Positions 44,973-54,531 of a DNA stretch of 64,000 nucleotides are shown here, in pieces (the first letter of the stretch is position 1; every line of letters begins with the position of its first letter). The notes under the pieces are model-generated. The model was given only the letters and a program-made list of their open reading frames with translations, did not search any database and was not told the DNA's origin. Made by a program: the position numbers and the translations under genes. This stretch comes from Salinimicrobium sp050750585 (GTDB lineage: Bacteria > Bacteroidota > Bacteroidia > Flavobacteriales > Flavobacteriaceae), in assembly GCF_050750585.1 (NCBI RefSeq), contig NZ_JBOJLM010000015.1:15825-79824 (forward strand), read 5' to 3'.

Positions 44973-45746
44973 ATGAATTCACGACAAGAACAGCTTAAAG
45001 CTTTTGACCGCTTACTCACCATAATGGACGAGCTGCGGGAACAATGCCCCTGGGATAAAAAGCAAACCTTGCAGAGCCTGCGGCACCTTACTATTGAAGA
45101 AACATACGAGTTGGGAGATGCTATACTCGACAATGATTTGGAGGAGGTAAAAAAGGAGCTGGGTGATCTTTTACTGCACATCGTATTCTATTCAAAAATA
45201 GGAAGCGAGACTAACGATTTTGATATTGCAGATGTGGCCAACAGTATTTCTGAGAAATTAATAAGCCGGCACCCTCATATCTACAGCGATACAAAAGTGA
45301 ATAATGAGGAAGATGTTAAACGAAACTGGGAACAGCTGAAGTTAAAAGAGGGCAAAAAAAGCGTTTTAGAAGGTGTTCCTGCGTCTTTACCGGCACTTGT
45401 GAAGGCCAGTCGCATTCAGGATAAAGTGGCGGGTGTAGGCTTCGATTGGGAGGAACCGCAGCAGGTGTTCGAAAAGTTACAGGAAGAGCTGGAGGAACTG
45501 CAGCACGAGATTAATTCTGAAAATCAACAGAAAATAGAAGAGGAGTTTGGCGACGTGATGTTCAGCATGATCAATTACGCCCGATTCTTAAAGGTTAATC
45601 CTGAAGATGCACTGGAGCGAACCAATAAGAAGTTTATTAAGAGATTTCAGTATCTCGAGGGCAAAGCAAAAGAACAGGATAAAAGCCTTAAGGATATGAC
45701 ACTGTCCGAAATGGATGTCTACTGGGAAGAAGCGAAGAGGATTTAA
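44973..45746 (+). CDS. mazG: Nucleoside triphosphate pyrophosphohydrolase MazG
   Basis: The ATG at 44973 (MNSRQEQLKAFDRLLTIMDE) is chosen over an upstream GTG because a terminator lies between. The protein of about 257 residues has two MazG domains. The first holds CPWDKKQTLQSLRHLTIEET with YELGDAI and ELGDLLLHIVFY; the second holds LQEELEELQHEI and EEFGDVMFSMINY, each with the metal-binding E-x-x-E. It hydrolyses nucleoside triphosphates to monophosphate and pyrophosphate, cleaning the nucleotide pool or damping stress signalling. Confidence 0.95.
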   Translation: MNSRQEQLKAFDRLLTIMDELREQCPWDKKQTLQSLRHLTIEETYELGDAILDNDLEEVKKELGDLLLHIVFYSKIGSETNDFDIADVANSISEKLISRHPHIYSDTKVNNEEDVKRNWEQLKLKEGKKSVLEGVPASLPALVKASRIQDKVAGVGFDWEEPQQVFEKLQEELEELQHEINSENQQKIEEEFGDVMFSMINYARFLKVNPEDALERTNKKFIKRFQYLEGKAKEQDKSLKDMTLSEMDVYWEEAKRI

Positions 45747-45821
45747 ACAGCTTTTGGCTTGGAGAGCCAGGAAGTCAGACTTTGCCAGAGAATGAGACTG
45801 ATTTTGAATCCTCCGTTTCGT

Positions 45822-46127
45822 CTATTTCTGTCGTCTCCGAATAATCTCAGGATTTCGGCTACTGTGTAAAACTCCAATAATTATTATCTGGTTTTTTTCT
45901 TCTTCGACTAAAAAAAAGATGGAGTATGGAAAACGCCTGATCATTGACTGTCGCAATTCTTTATACTTCCGCGGGTATTGAAGAGGGGATTTACCGATAG
46001 AATCGATTTCCTTATTCACTTCACATTTAAATTCTTCACCTAACTCTTCTTTTCGTTCACTGTACCATTTTTTCGCCGCCTCTAGATCGTGCCGAACTAT
46101 AGGATGTATCTTAGTTTTATAAGCCAT
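45822..46127 (-). CDS. RelE/ParE-family toxin
   Basis: 101 residues with a ParE/RelE-like pattern: IHPIVRHDLEAAKKWYSERK at the start, IDSIGKSPLQYPRKYKELRQ in the middle, and a strand-rich end RRFPYSIFFLVEEEKNQIIII. It is encoded 3 bases after the antitoxin. Targets of the family are ribosome-bound mRNA (RelE) or gyrase (ParE); which applies here cannot be told. The pair is a typical type II toxin-antitoxin unit. Confidence 0.85.
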   Translation of the reverse strand: MAYKTKIHPIVRHDLEAAKKWYSERKEELGEEFKCEVNKEIDSIGKSPLQYPRKYKELRQSMIRRFPYSIFFLVEEEKNQIIIIGVLHSSRNPEIIRRRQK

Positions 46128-46130
46128 CCT

Positions 46131-46352
46131 TTACCATTCCTCTTTGACCTCATTCCAATCCAATAGATCTTCAGGATTTTCTGAATAACTTTGGAGACGT
46201 TTCTCCAGTTCCTTCTTCTGAACTGGAGAAATACGTTCCTGTGCTTCTTTTTCTTTTTTTAGTACACGCTCTAATGCCTCCATCACGCTTTCCTCTTCAA
46301 CTGTCATCAACTCCTCTATGAAGTGATACTTTCTTGCTGATAAATTATCCAT
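46131..46352 (-). CDS. Antitoxin partner of the RelE/ParE toxin
   Basis: 73 residues, encoded directly upstream of the toxin. Highly charged (KKEKEAQERISPVQKKELEK) and helical, ending in the acidic DLLDWNEVKEEW that would wrap the toxin. It has no clear DNA-binding fold of its own in view, as in many short addiction-module antitoxins of Bacteroidota. Assignment rests mainly on its position, size and charge. Confidence 0.75.
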   Translation of the reverse strand: MDNLSARKYHFIEELMTVEEESVMEALERVLKKEKEAQERISPVQKKELEKRLQSYSENPEDLLDWNEVKEEW

Positions 46353-46566
46353 AGCATTTTGTTTTCGCTTACATAAAGATACGATTATTGGGTAATATTT
46401 CTCTTTTCAAATACACTAAGGAAAGTTTAATTTTTTTTAAGTAGCTCTCGGAATAGAAGTTTGTTTCCCGCGGCCATTTTGAATCTATTTCAGATTCTTT
46501 TTAATCTGAAGAAAAGAAACAATGAGAACCTGAAGCAATTTTGTATTGACCATAAGAACTCCAAAC

Positions 46567-46610
46567 AAAAAACACCCCTCAAAAAATGACATTTTTGAGG
46601 GGTGTTTTTT
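46567..46610. terminator. Strong terminator after the DUF349 gene, containing the TCAAAAATG palindrome
   Basis: AAAAAACACCCCTCAAAAAATG pairs with CATTTTTGAGGGGTGTTTTTT around a single A. It lies 18 bases past the stop of the minus-strand DUF349 gene, with T-runs on both sides. The core at 46579-46598 is the dispersed palindrome with one extra A. Confidence 0.93.
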
Positions 46611-46627
46611 GTTTCCAGTAAAGGATG

Positions 46628-49021
46628 CTATTCGTCGTAAAGAGACTTTACTTTCTCAAGTTTCTCTTTCCAGATTTTAAGCTGCTCCTTATGATTCTGG
46701 ATGTTCTTATGAACTTCCTGTACCAGCGGATTCTTATCATCAACGTTAGAGAAGAACTGCAGGTTGTTTTCCAACTGCCTTATTTCGGCTTTTGTTTCTT
46801 CGATCTTCTTTGTAAGGAAGTAATGCTCGTTGTTTAGCTTTCTTGAATCATCAGAATTTTCGAGGGCCTGGACCTTGTTCTCGTACTTGAGCATTTCGCT
46901 CTGTTTCTTATCTAGATCCAGCTTATCAAAAGCCTGATCAAGGACTTTGTTGAACTTTCCTTCAATGTACCGTTTGCTGTGAGGCACGCGGCCCAGTTTC
47001 TTCCACTCCTCAATAAAGTTTTTAATTGTGGGAAGATCCTTTTTGCGATCGCCGGTAAGCTCAATGTTCTTTAGCTTTTCAAGCAAATCTTTCTTTTGAT
47101 CAAAAGCTTCATTTTCTTCTTTGTTCTCCTCATTTCTGGAAGCGTGAAGCCTGTCGAAGTAGTGATTACAGGCAGCTTTAAACTTTTTCCAGATCTTATC
47201 GCTGTCTTTTCGGGGAACATGGCCAATATTCTTCCAATCGGTCTGGATCTTTTTCATAAGAGGCGTGGTGACTTTAAAATCCTCACTTTCTTTATGCTCC
47301 TCTGCTATCCTTACCAGTTCCTGCTTTTTCTCCAGGTTGTCGTATTGCTCTTTTTTCTGGTTCTTGTAAAAAGAGTTCTTATTACGGTTAAAACTGCGTA
47401 CAGCCTCTTTGAACTTCTTCCAGGTCTCGTCATTCACATGTCGTGGCACCTTTCCTGCATTAAAGAATGCTTCCCGCAGGGCTTCAACTTCAGTAATCTT
47501 CTGTTGCCATTGCTTGTGCGACGTATATTTTTCCGAAGCAATGTCTTTGATTTGATCAATGATTTGCTGCTTCTTCTCAAGGTTTTTCTCAAAATCTTTT
47601 TCCAGCTGCGCGAAAAACTCCTGTCTCTTATCGTGGATTTGCTTGGTGGCATCGCTGAATTTTTGCCAGATATCTTCCCTGTATTCTTTTTCTACGGGGC
47701 CAAGATCTTCCTTCCACATTTTGTGCAGCATTTGTAGCTCCCTAAAAGCACGGTTGGTATCTGGCTCTTGTGTAAGCTCTTCTGCCCGGGTAATGATCTT
47801 TAATTTCTGCTCAAGGTTGTGCTTGAAATCTAGATCTCTAAATTCGCGGTTAAGGTGTAGAAAGTCGTAAAAATTCTCAACGTGGTGGTGATAGGTATTC
47901 CAAACCGTGTTGTACTTATCACGAGGGATTGATCCTGCCGTTTTCCAACGGTCCTGCAAATCTTTAAAATGTTTGTAGGTGGTGTTGATATTCTCTTCAA
48001 CATCAATCAAACCCTTTAATTCTTCAATGATCTCCAGCCTTTTTTCCAGGTTCTTGTTGAGGTCCTGCTTAAGTTGCTGGTAATGCTTATTTCTTTTTTC
48101 CTTGTAGTCAAAATACAGGGAATTAAAACGCTTTTTTAAGGGAGTAGAGTAGTGGAAGTCAATAATATTTCCGCCATCAGCAAGAAATTCTTCTTTCTTC
48201 TCCTCAATTTCCTCGTCTTGTTTGGCATTAAACTCAGCCCGTATTTCTTCAACGTGCTCTTTAATTGCCTGTACTTTTTCGTTTTTAAGAAGTTTTTCCA
48301 GCTCATCGGCAAGGGCTTCCTTGCTCATGGCGTGGTAATCTTTCTTTTCTATCCCATGACGCTCGGCAGTGGCCTCGTCTTCGCTGTCTTCAGCAACAGC
48401 GTCATCCACTTCGCTTTGAGCATCTTTAGGTGCCTTTTGCTGCTGTTCGTCTTCTTTAGTCTCGTCATTTTCTTCGGAAGTTTCCGGACTTGAGGCGTCA
48501 AAAAAGGGATTTTTGGGTTCCGTTTTTTCTTCGGAAGTTTTCCCGTTATTATCTTCTGCATTGGCCGAAGGCCCTTCATCTTCATGATCGCTTTCTAAAG
48601 CCGATTCGGGCGAGGTAACAGGTTCAAGACCTTTTTTATCCTCGGTTGATTTGGCTTCATCAACCATAGCATCTTCAATATCTTTGCTTTCCTTTTCTTC
48701 TGAAGGTTGTGCAGTATCAGCAGCTTTATTGGGAGTTGGCGTGGTTGTTTCTTTTTTCTGAGAAACCGGCTGCTCTCCCCCCTCATCATCACTTTCCAAA
48801 AACGATTCGGTAGAAGAACCGGGTTCGGCATTCCTCCTATCTTCACTCGCTTTCGACTCGTCTACCATAGCATCTGCAATGGAATCTTGCTCCTCTTTCT
48901 CTTCGGAAGCATTTTCAGCATTTTGTTCTGTCTTTTCGGCTCCGGTTTGAGCCTGGAAATTCAGGTTTTTGTTTTGATTTTCCTGTTGTTCCTGGTTTGA
49001 CAGTTTTTCTTTCTCAGACAT
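46628..49021 (-). CDS. DUF349 domain protein with acidic repeat N-terminus
   Basis: The ATG at 49021 (MSEKEKLSNQEQQENQNKNL) gives 797 residues. The N-terminal 230 residues are disordered and acidic and hold two copies of a unit (IADAMVDESKASEDRRNAEP and IEDAMVDEAKSTEDKKGLEP, each followed by an ES.LESD block). From about residue 280 there are at least five DUF349 repeats, seen as W-K or K-W-K segments with K-F-K (for example WKTAGSIPRDKYNTVWNTYH, WKNIGHVPRKDSDKIWKKFK, WKKLGRVPHSKRYIEGKFNK). The family is coiled-coil-like, and its role is unknown. Confidence 0.9.
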   Translation of the reverse strand: MSEKEKLSNQEQQENQNKNLNFQAQTGAEKTEQNAENASEEKEEQDSIADAMVDESKASEDRRNAEPGSSTESFLESDDEGGEQPVSQKKETTTPTPNKAADTAQPSEEKESKDIEDAMVDEAKSTEDKKGLEPVTSPESALESDHEDEGPSANAEDNNGKTSEEKTEPKNPFFDASSPETSEENDETKEDEQQQKAPKDAQSEVDDAVAEDSEDEATAERHGIEKKDYHAMSKEALADELEKLLKNEKVQAIKEHVEEIRAEFNAKQDEEIEEKKEEFLADGGNIIDFHYSTPLKKRFNSLYFDYKEKRNKHYQQLKQDLNKNLEKRLEIIEELKGLIDVEENINTTYKHFKDLQDRWKTAGSIPRDKYNTVWNTYHHHVENFYDFLHLNREFRDLDFKHNLEQKLKIITRAEELTQEPDTNRAFRELQMLHKMWKEDLGPVEKEYREDIWQKFSDATKQIHDKRQEFFAQLEKDFEKNLEKKQQIIDQIKDIASEKYTSHKQWQQKITEVEALREAFFNAGKVPRHVNDETWKKFKEAVRSFNRNKNSFYKNQKKEQYDNLEKKQELVRIAEEHKESEDFKVTTPLMKKIQTDWKNIGHVPRKDSDKIWKKFKAACNHYFDRLHASRNEENKEENEAFDQKKDLLEKLKNIELTGDRKKDLPTIKNFIEEWKKLGRVPHSKRYIEGKFNKVLDQAFDKLDLDKKQSEMLKYENKVQALENSDDSRKLNNEHYFLTKKIEETKAEIRQLENNLQFFSNVDDKNPLVQEVHKNIQNHKEQLKIWKEKLEKVKSLYDE

Positions 49022-49133
49022 ATCTTTCAATGTTAGGGTTCAATATTCAGTAATAAGTCTGAAAGATAATAACTCCCTACGTACCTAACAAGGGTTTGCG
49101 GCTATTTCTAAATGGAAAGTTAAAGCTCGGCTT

Positions 49134-49868
49134 TTAGTCCCGGTTCCATATTTCCCAGGCTTTGAGCGCCTGAAGTTCCAGCATTTTCTCCCCGTTTAAA
49201 ACCGTTGCTCCACGTGCTGCCGCCAGTTTCATTAATGCCGTTTGCGCCGGATTGTAGATGAGGTCAAAAAGCAGGTGCTTTGAACCGAGAAAATCTACCG
49301 GGAGCGGCGGGTACTCTTCAATGTTGGGATGAGTGCCCAGGGGCGTGGTATTTATTATAACGGTGTGCTCCTCAAGTTTCTCTTCGGAAAGTTGCTGGTA
49401 AGAAATGGCATTTTTGGAAGGTGAGCGTGAAACCAGGGTGGTGGTGATACCCAGTGAATCCAGCGCATAATTAACAGCCTTGGAGGCGCCACCTGTACCC
49501 AAAATAAGTGCTTTTTTGTGGTGTGGCTTCAGGAAGGGTTTTAAGGCTTCCAAAAATCCGAAGTAATCGGTGTTATAGCCGGTAAGACTCCCGTTTCGCT
49601 CCACTTTAATGGTGTTTACTGCACCTATTTGTTGTGCTGTTTCATCCAGACTATCCAAAAAAGGGAAAATGGCTTCCTTATAAGGGATGGTCACATTAAG
49701 CCCTTTTAATTCAGGATTTTTGGCGAGTACTTCAGGAAATTCCTTTATTTCCTGCAGATCAAAATTTTCATAGGATGCATCTATGTTTTCCCGGCTGAAT
49801 TTTTCAGAAAAAAATTTCCGCGAGAAAGAGTAAGAAATATTACGTCCTACGAGTCCGAATTTAAGCAT
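49134..49868 (-). CDS. aroE: Shikimate dehydrogenase
   Basis: 244 residues. GLVGRNISYSFSRKFFSEKF is the substrate start, GLNVTIPYKEAIF holds the catalytic Lys and INAVNTIKV-type GAVNTIKVERN the next motif, followed by GYNTDYFGF and the NADP loop ILGTGGASKAV. It reduces 3-dehydroshikimate in aromatic amino-acid synthesis. Its short start region is usual. It overlaps the upstream DUF368 gene by 8 bases, so it is in one operon with the two DUF368 genes. Confidence 0.93.
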   Translation of the reverse strand: MLKFGLVGRNISYSFSRKFFSEKFSRENIDASYENFDLQEIKEFPEVLAKNPELKGLNVTIPYKEAIFPFLDSLDETAQQIGAVNTIKVERNGSLTGYNTDYFGFLEALKPFLKPHHKKALILGTGGASKAVNYALDSLGITTTLVSRSPSKNAISYQQLSEEKLEEHTVIINTTPLGTHPNIEEYPPLPVDFLGSKHLLFDLIYNPAQTALMKLAAARGATVLNGEKMLELQALKAWEIWNRD

Positions 49869-50883
49869 GGGATTTTTTATTTTTTAGTTCGGCCAGGGCC
49901 AGCCACAATACGAGAACAGTTCCTGTAATGATAAAGAAAATCGCGATCCAGGTACTGGGATGATCTAATTGCGGCAGGTACCTGTCATAATTGTCTACGA
50001 TCTTATTCCCGTTTTGATCCAGCAAAAATACACCTTCGGCATTTCTACGGAATTCTGCTTCTTTCCATGGCCATACTACTCCCAGGGAGCCGGTGATAAA
50101 ACCAATAATCACTGCAAAAGTGGCATTTTTGAAATGCTTCAGTAAATATCCCAGGATGTGAGATAAAGAAACGAGTCCGGCCACAGATCCTGCCGTAAAT
50201 ACGAGTAATACCTGCAGCAGGCGCAATCTTTCGGGTGCTTCAAGAAAACCTAGGTCAAACCTGAAGAGATCGGACAAAGTGAGGTACAGCGCATTGACAG
50301 AATCTACCAGCAGCAGCACGTAATTGCCAAGTAGAATAAGGATAAAAGAACCTGAAAGCCCGGGAAGTGTCATCCCTGAAACTCCTACAATTCCGCAGAA
50401 AAAGACAAACCAGAGATTGTCATTCTGCGCGGCAGGTTCCAAAAAGCTGATGCTTACGCCGGCAATGATACCAAGAAGCATAAAGCCAATGTTGCGGCGG
50501 TTCCACTCTTCAAAATCTTTACTTATGTAATAAATGGAGCCGAGGATCATTCCGAAGAAAGAAGACCAAACGTAAAGCTCGTAATGTGTTATAAGGTAAT
50601 CGAGCAGCAGGGAAATTGAGAAATAGCTAATTACCATTCCTAAAATGAGCAGCGAAAGAAAGCGCCCGTTGGTGTAATACCAAAGGCTGCGAAACCTTCC
50701 GTTGATCAATAATTTCAGGGAATTGAGGTTGACGCGGCGAAGGGAAAAAATAAATTCCTCATAAAAACCGGCAACAAAAGCCACCATCCCGCCCGATACG
50801 CCGGGAACTTTATTGGCAGCCCCCATAAGGACGCCCTTGATTACCAGGAATATTTTATCGCTAAACGTTCGGGTTTGCTGCAT
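49861..50883 (-). CDS. DUF368 membrane protein, second of a tandem pair
   Basis: 340 residues and about nine hydrophobic segments. The family start KGVLMGAANKVPGVSGGMVA is present, as is the central MTLPGLSGSFILILLGNY. DUF368 proteins (PopT/related) have recently been linked to undecaprenyl-phosphate flipping. That link is from recall of the literature and is not visible in the sequence. It overlaps the upstream copy by 23 bases and aroE by 8. Divergence from its neighbour is wide enough for different roles. Confidence 0.9.
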   Translation of the reverse strand: MQQTRTFSDKIFLVIKGVLMGAANKVPGVSGGMVAFVAGFYEEFIFSLRRVNLNSLKLLINGRFRSLWYYTNGRFLSLLILGMVISYFSISLLLDYLITHYELYVWSSFFGMILGSIYYISKDFEEWNRRNIGFMLLGIIAGVSISFLEPAAQNDNLWFVFFCGIVGVSGMTLPGLSGSFILILLGNYVLLLVDSVNALYLTLSDLFRFDLGFLEAPERLRLLQVLLVFTAGSVAGLVSLSHILGYLLKHFKNATFAVIIGFITGSLGVVWPWKEAEFRRNAEGVFLLDQNGNKIVDNYDRYLPQLDHPSTWIAIFFIITGTVLVLWLALAELKNKKSHA

Positions 50884-51808
50884 TGTCCTGCACCGGCTTT
50901 TTTTCTGCGAGGCCCTCTAAGATAAGAATAAGAGCAAACCCTGCAAGCATGAGCATAAAAGCCTGAAAGGTGTGAGGCTCTGAACCAAAATTCCAGGGCA
51001 TAACAGATTCATCTCTTAGGGTGATCACCTTGTCACCGTACTGGGCGGTTTCCAGTTGTAACTTCCACGGCCATATCTTGTTGAGAGAGCCTGCAATAAA
51101 CCCTGTTAAGGTCGCCAGCGTGAGGGTGCTGTAATTACGGAAGAGCCATTTGAGGAGACGTGAAAAAGAAAGTAATCCAAACACGGCGCCTAAAGCTACT
51201 ATGCCCAATATCTTTAAGTCGAACTCATGTGCTGCTTCGCTCACGGTCTTGTAGGCGCCCAGGAGCACCAGGATAAAGGCTCCCGAAATTCCTGGTAATA
51301 TCATTGCGCAAATGGCAATAGCACCTGCAAAGAACAGGTAAAGATCATTTGGTGCTGCAGCTAAAGGTGGCAGCGAGGTGATATAAAAAGCTACTCCTGC
51401 GCCTATTACCAAAAAAAGGAATACGTTAAACGTCCATTTTTCAATTTGTTTAGCCACGTAGTATATGCTCGCCAGTACCAGCCCAAAAAAGAAAGACCAG
51501 ATTAGGATTGGGTGGTTCTCCAGCAAGTAATTGGTGAGTCGCATCACTGTAAAGATGCTAAACAGGATTCCGCCTAAAAGGGCAATGATAAAGTTGCCGT
51601 TAAACTCTTTCCACATTGCTTTAAAGCCCTGGTTCTTCCAGGTGTAAAGCAGCCCGATTTTCACCCCGCTAATGGTGGAAATGAGCTCCTCATAAATCCC
51701 TGAAATAAATGCTATGGTACCACCGGAGACCCCGGGAACAACATCGGCTGCTCCCATGGCCATTCCTTTTGCAGTGAGAACAAGGTAATCTTTAAAGCTT
51801 CGTCGCAT
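50861..51808 (-). CDS. DUF368 membrane protein, first of a tandem pair
   Basis: 315 residues with about nine membrane segments. The start KGMAMGAADVVPGVSGGTIA is the family signature, and MILPGISGAFILVLLGAYKT is the second half-repeat motif, suggesting an internal duplication in the fold. The gene lies 33 bases after the stop of the TPR gene, so the run TPR, DUF368, DUF368, aroE is probably one transcript. Membrane protein of the polyprenyl-phosphate recycling type (inference). Confidence 0.9.
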   Translation of the reverse strand: MRRSFKDYLVLTAKGMAMGAADVVPGVSGGTIAFISGIYEELISTISGVKIGLLYTWKNQGFKAMWKEFNGNFIIALLGGILFSIFTVMRLTNYLLENHPILIWSFFFGLVLASIYYVAKQIEKWTFNVFLFLVIGAGVAFYITSLPPLAAAPNDLYLFFAGAIAICAMILPGISGAFILVLLGAYKTVSEAAHEFDLKILGIVALGAVFGLLSFSRLLKWLFRNYSTLTLATLTGFIAGSLNKIWPWKLQLETAQYGDKVITLRDESVMPWNFGSEPHTFQAFMLMLAGFALILILEGLAEKKPVQDNAANPNV

Positions 51809-51841
51809 CGTCTGGTTTTGAAGTGCGCAAAGTTATAAGAA

Positions 51842-53242
51842 TTAATTGCAAGATTTTAGGTGCATCTTTATTTTCTCCTTAACCGATTTTCTTGCGAAAA
51901 TAGAAGGGAAAAGCTCCTCAATGATAATGTAATAATCAGAATCCATCTTAAGAGCGTTATTCAAATGCGTATTTCCTTTTTCGGGTTCGTGCAGCATGAA
52001 ATAAAGTCCGGCAAGTCGGTACTCAATCTCTGCCGTTTCGGGATAGAATTCTACGGCCTGTAACAGGTTTTGTACGGCAGCTTCAAATTCTCCTAGATCA
52101 ATAAGTACGTCGCACCTTTTAATCCAGGTTTCAAGTTCATAGTTTCCCAATTCGAGTGTACGGCGGTAACCTTTTTCAGCTTCCTCAAGTAGGTTCAACT
52201 GATTGTTAATGCGGGCATACCTTTTCCAGTACAGCACATTTTCGCTGTCAATATTGATAGCTTTATTGATGTAGTAAAGAGCTTTGCGAAAATTCTCCTT
52301 TTTGTAAAAGAAATCTGTGATGGCTATCCAGCCTTTGTCCAGCAAAGGATCTTCATGAACGGTTTGGCGGTAATTCTTTAACGCCAGCTCATCGAGCCCC
52401 AGTTTTTCATAACATTTCCCAATACGCAGGTACGCAAAAGAGGTAGGATCATCAAGATCCATGGTAATGCTGTAATTTTCAATAGCTTCATTGAATTTAC
52501 CCAGTTTCTCCAGCACCTTTCCTTTTTCAAGATAAGCTCCGATAAAAGTATCGTCACTAATGATGGCAAAGTCAAAAGCCGAAAGGGCTTTGTTGTAATC
52601 TTTGAGATCAAAGTACTGTTTTCCCAGCTGGTGCCAGGCTACCTCTGAATAGGGGTTTGTATCGAGAAATTTGTTTAAATACTCAATGGCTTCCCGTTTT
52701 TGTTCGAGAAAATCAAAGCAATACATGATGTTGTAGAGCGCCGAATAATCTTCTTTATCGGCTTCGAGACACTTCATGAAATTGAGTTTTGCGTTCTCAA
52801 AATCTTCCAGGAACAGGTATTCCATTCCCAGCAGGGAATAAACATCGGCTTCGTCATAGCTCATTTCTAGAGCAACCTCAAGCATTTGAATAGCTTCCTG
52901 GTGTTGATCTTTCTTTGAGAGTATGTTCGCCTTTTGAATATAGATTTCCTCATTGGAGGATTCCAGGTCATAGATCTCATTGAGAATTCCTTCGGCCTGA
53001 TCAAGTTTATCTTCAAAAACCAGGATCTCCACGCGAAGCAACTTCAGGTTTACCGAAGTAGGGTGTTGTGAAAGTCCAAGCCTTACGGCTTTTTTGGCAA
53101 GTGTAATTTTTCCGTTCTCTAAATAGTAATGAATAATATTTTCAAACTCATCTGAGTCGAAGAACAATACATCATTCGTCTTCAGCATCGATTCAAAACG
53201 AGTAAGGGAGAAATTGTTTTCTTCGTTATGGCTTAATAGCAT
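51842..53242 (-). CDS. Tetratricopeptide repeat protein
   Basis: 466 residues made of about ten TPR units with no signal peptide. Clear units include ALYNIMYCFDFLEQKREAIE, AWHQLGKQYFDLKDYNKALS, AYLRIGKCYEKLGLDELALK and WIAITDFFYKKENFRKALYY. TPR arrays are scaffolds for protein partners. Cytoplasmic and first in the probable operon with the DUF368 genes and aroE. No partner can be named. Confidence 0.92.
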   Translation of the reverse strand: MLLSHNEENNFSLTRFESMLKTNDVLFFDSDEFENIIHYYLENGKITLAKKAVRLGLSQHPTSVNLKLLRVEILVFEDKLDQAEGILNEIYDLESSNEEIYIQKANILSKKDQHQEAIQMLEVALEMSYDEADVYSLLGMEYLFLEDFENAKLNFMKCLEADKEDYSALYNIMYCFDFLEQKREAIEYLNKFLDTNPYSEVAWHQLGKQYFDLKDYNKALSAFDFAIISDDTFIGAYLEKGKVLEKLGKFNEAIENYSITMDLDDPTSFAYLRIGKCYEKLGLDELALKNYRQTVHEDPLLDKGWIAITDFFYKKENFRKALYYINKAINIDSENVLYWKRYARINNQLNLLEEAEKGYRRTLELGNYELETWIKRCDVLIDLGEFEAAVQNLLQAVEFYPETAEIEYRLAGLYFMLHEPEKGNTHLNNALKMDSDYYIIIEELFPSIFARKSVKEKIKMHLKSCN

Positions 53243-53339
53243 AAGCAGTGATTTACTGATTTCTTCAGTATTAAAGTTATAAATGTTCTACAGCGACCGG
53301 GTTAAAAACAAATTATGTTGTTAACAAAGTAATTAACAC

Positions 53340-54527
53340 CTAATTGTCCTGCAATAAATCATTTAGTATGTCAATAATTATGCCGCATCCTTCTTTTATT
53401 TCACTCATTGAAATAGTAAGCGGGGGCGTAATTCTAATAGCTTTTCCTTCAAATAGTAACCAGAACAAAATCAATCCTTTATCCTGAGATCTTATTACGA
53501 GTTCGTTGACAATTTCTTCGGAAGTTAATATAGGAGCGAGCATTAATCCGCGTCCCCGTACCTCAGAAATTAGTGGGTGCACCAATAATTCTCTGAATAA
53601 TTGCTCTTTTTGAAGAGTTTGTGCAAGCAGGTCTCCTGCTACCAGTTCTTGTAATGTTGCCAGAGCTGCCGCCGCAATCACAGGATTTCCACCAAAAGTA
53701 GTGATATGCCCCATTTTTGGATTGGCACTAAGCGTATCCATTATTTCTGAAGAGGAGGTGAAGGCTCCAATGGGCAGTCCGCCACCCATGCCTTTCCCCA
53801 TCACCAGAATATCGGGTACGGTGTTGTAATTCTGAAATCCAAACAGTTCTCCGGTGCGCCCGAAGCCCGGTTGGATCTCATCGAGGATGAGGAGGGCACC
53901 CACTTTTTCACACCTGGATTTTACCTTTTTTAGATAGTCGTTTTGAGGCTGAATAAAGCCTGCACCACCCTGAATGCTCTCCAGGATAACTCCTGCTGTA
54001 TTTTCATCGATTTTTTCCAGGTCTTCCTCACGGTTGAACTCGATCCAGGAAATATCGGGGATCAACGGGCGGAAAGGCTTTTGCCGCTCCTCAAAGGTCA
54101 TGAGACTTAGAGAACCCATCGTATTCCCGTGGTAGGCGCTTTTTGCTGCAATAATTCCAGATCTACCGGTATAGCGACGGGCAAGTTTTAAGGCTCCTTC
54201 AATGGCCTCGGTTCCCGAATTAGTCAGGTATGTTTTTTCCAGCGGTGCCGGGAGATGTTCTGCGAGCAACTTACACAATTCTATAGCGGGCCCCTGTGCA
54301 TATTCACCGTACACCATAACGTGCAGGTACTTTTCTGCCTGTTCTTTAATAGCGTTTACAATACGAGGATGGCAGTGGCCTAAAGTACAGGCCGAAACAC
54401 CTGCCACAAAATCGAGATGCTTTTTGCCTGCTGTATCATAGATGTACGAACCCGAAGCATGGGAAACTTCCATTGCCAACGGGTAAGGCGAGGTTTGCGC
54501 CTGATATTTTAAAAAATCCTGTTTCAA
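53340..54527 (-). CDS. Class III (PLP) aminotransferase
   Basis: About 395 residues from a TTG at 54527 (MKQDFLKYQAQTSPYPLAME), 5 bases after the stop of the OstA-like gene. The frame stays open further upstream but overlaps the OstA gene in another frame, so that part is not believed. PLP-binding marks are NSGTEAIEGALKLAR, LILDEIQPGFGRTG and the Lys in DILVMGKGMGGGLPIG. It belongs to the acetylornithine/aspartate aminotransferase group; the exact amino donor is not clear. Likely coupled with the OstA-like gene. Confidence 0.88.
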   Translation of the reverse strand: MKQDFLKYQAQTSPYPLAMEVSHASGSYIYDTAGKKHLDFVAGVSACTLGHCHPRIVNAIKEQAEKYLHVMVYGEYAQGPAIELCKLLAEHLPAPLEKTYLTNSGTEAIEGALKLARRYTGRSGIIAAKSAYHGNTMGSLSLMTFEERQKPFRPLIPDISWIEFNREEDLEKIDENTAGVILESIQGGAGFIQPQNDYLKKVKSRCEKVGALLILDEIQPGFGRTGELFGFQNYNTVPDILVMGKGMGGGLPIGAFTSSSEIMDTLSANPKMGHITTFGGNPVIAAAALATLQELVAGDLLAQTLQKEQLFRELLVHPLISEVRGRGLMLAPILTSEEIVNELVIRSQDKGLILFWLLFEGKAIRITPPLTISMSEIKEGCGIIIDILNDLLQDN

Positions 54528-54531
54528 TTCT

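Noticed and set aside
44922..44973. Upstream start for MazG
   Set aside because: The GTG start lies within the terminator of the preceding gene; ATG 44973 fits the family start.
46353..46566. Small RNA or tRNA between the toxin-antitoxin pair and the DUF349 terminator
   Set aside because: Only a short AT-rich hairpin (AGATTC...) is seen; no cloverleaf and no promoter with terminator pair.
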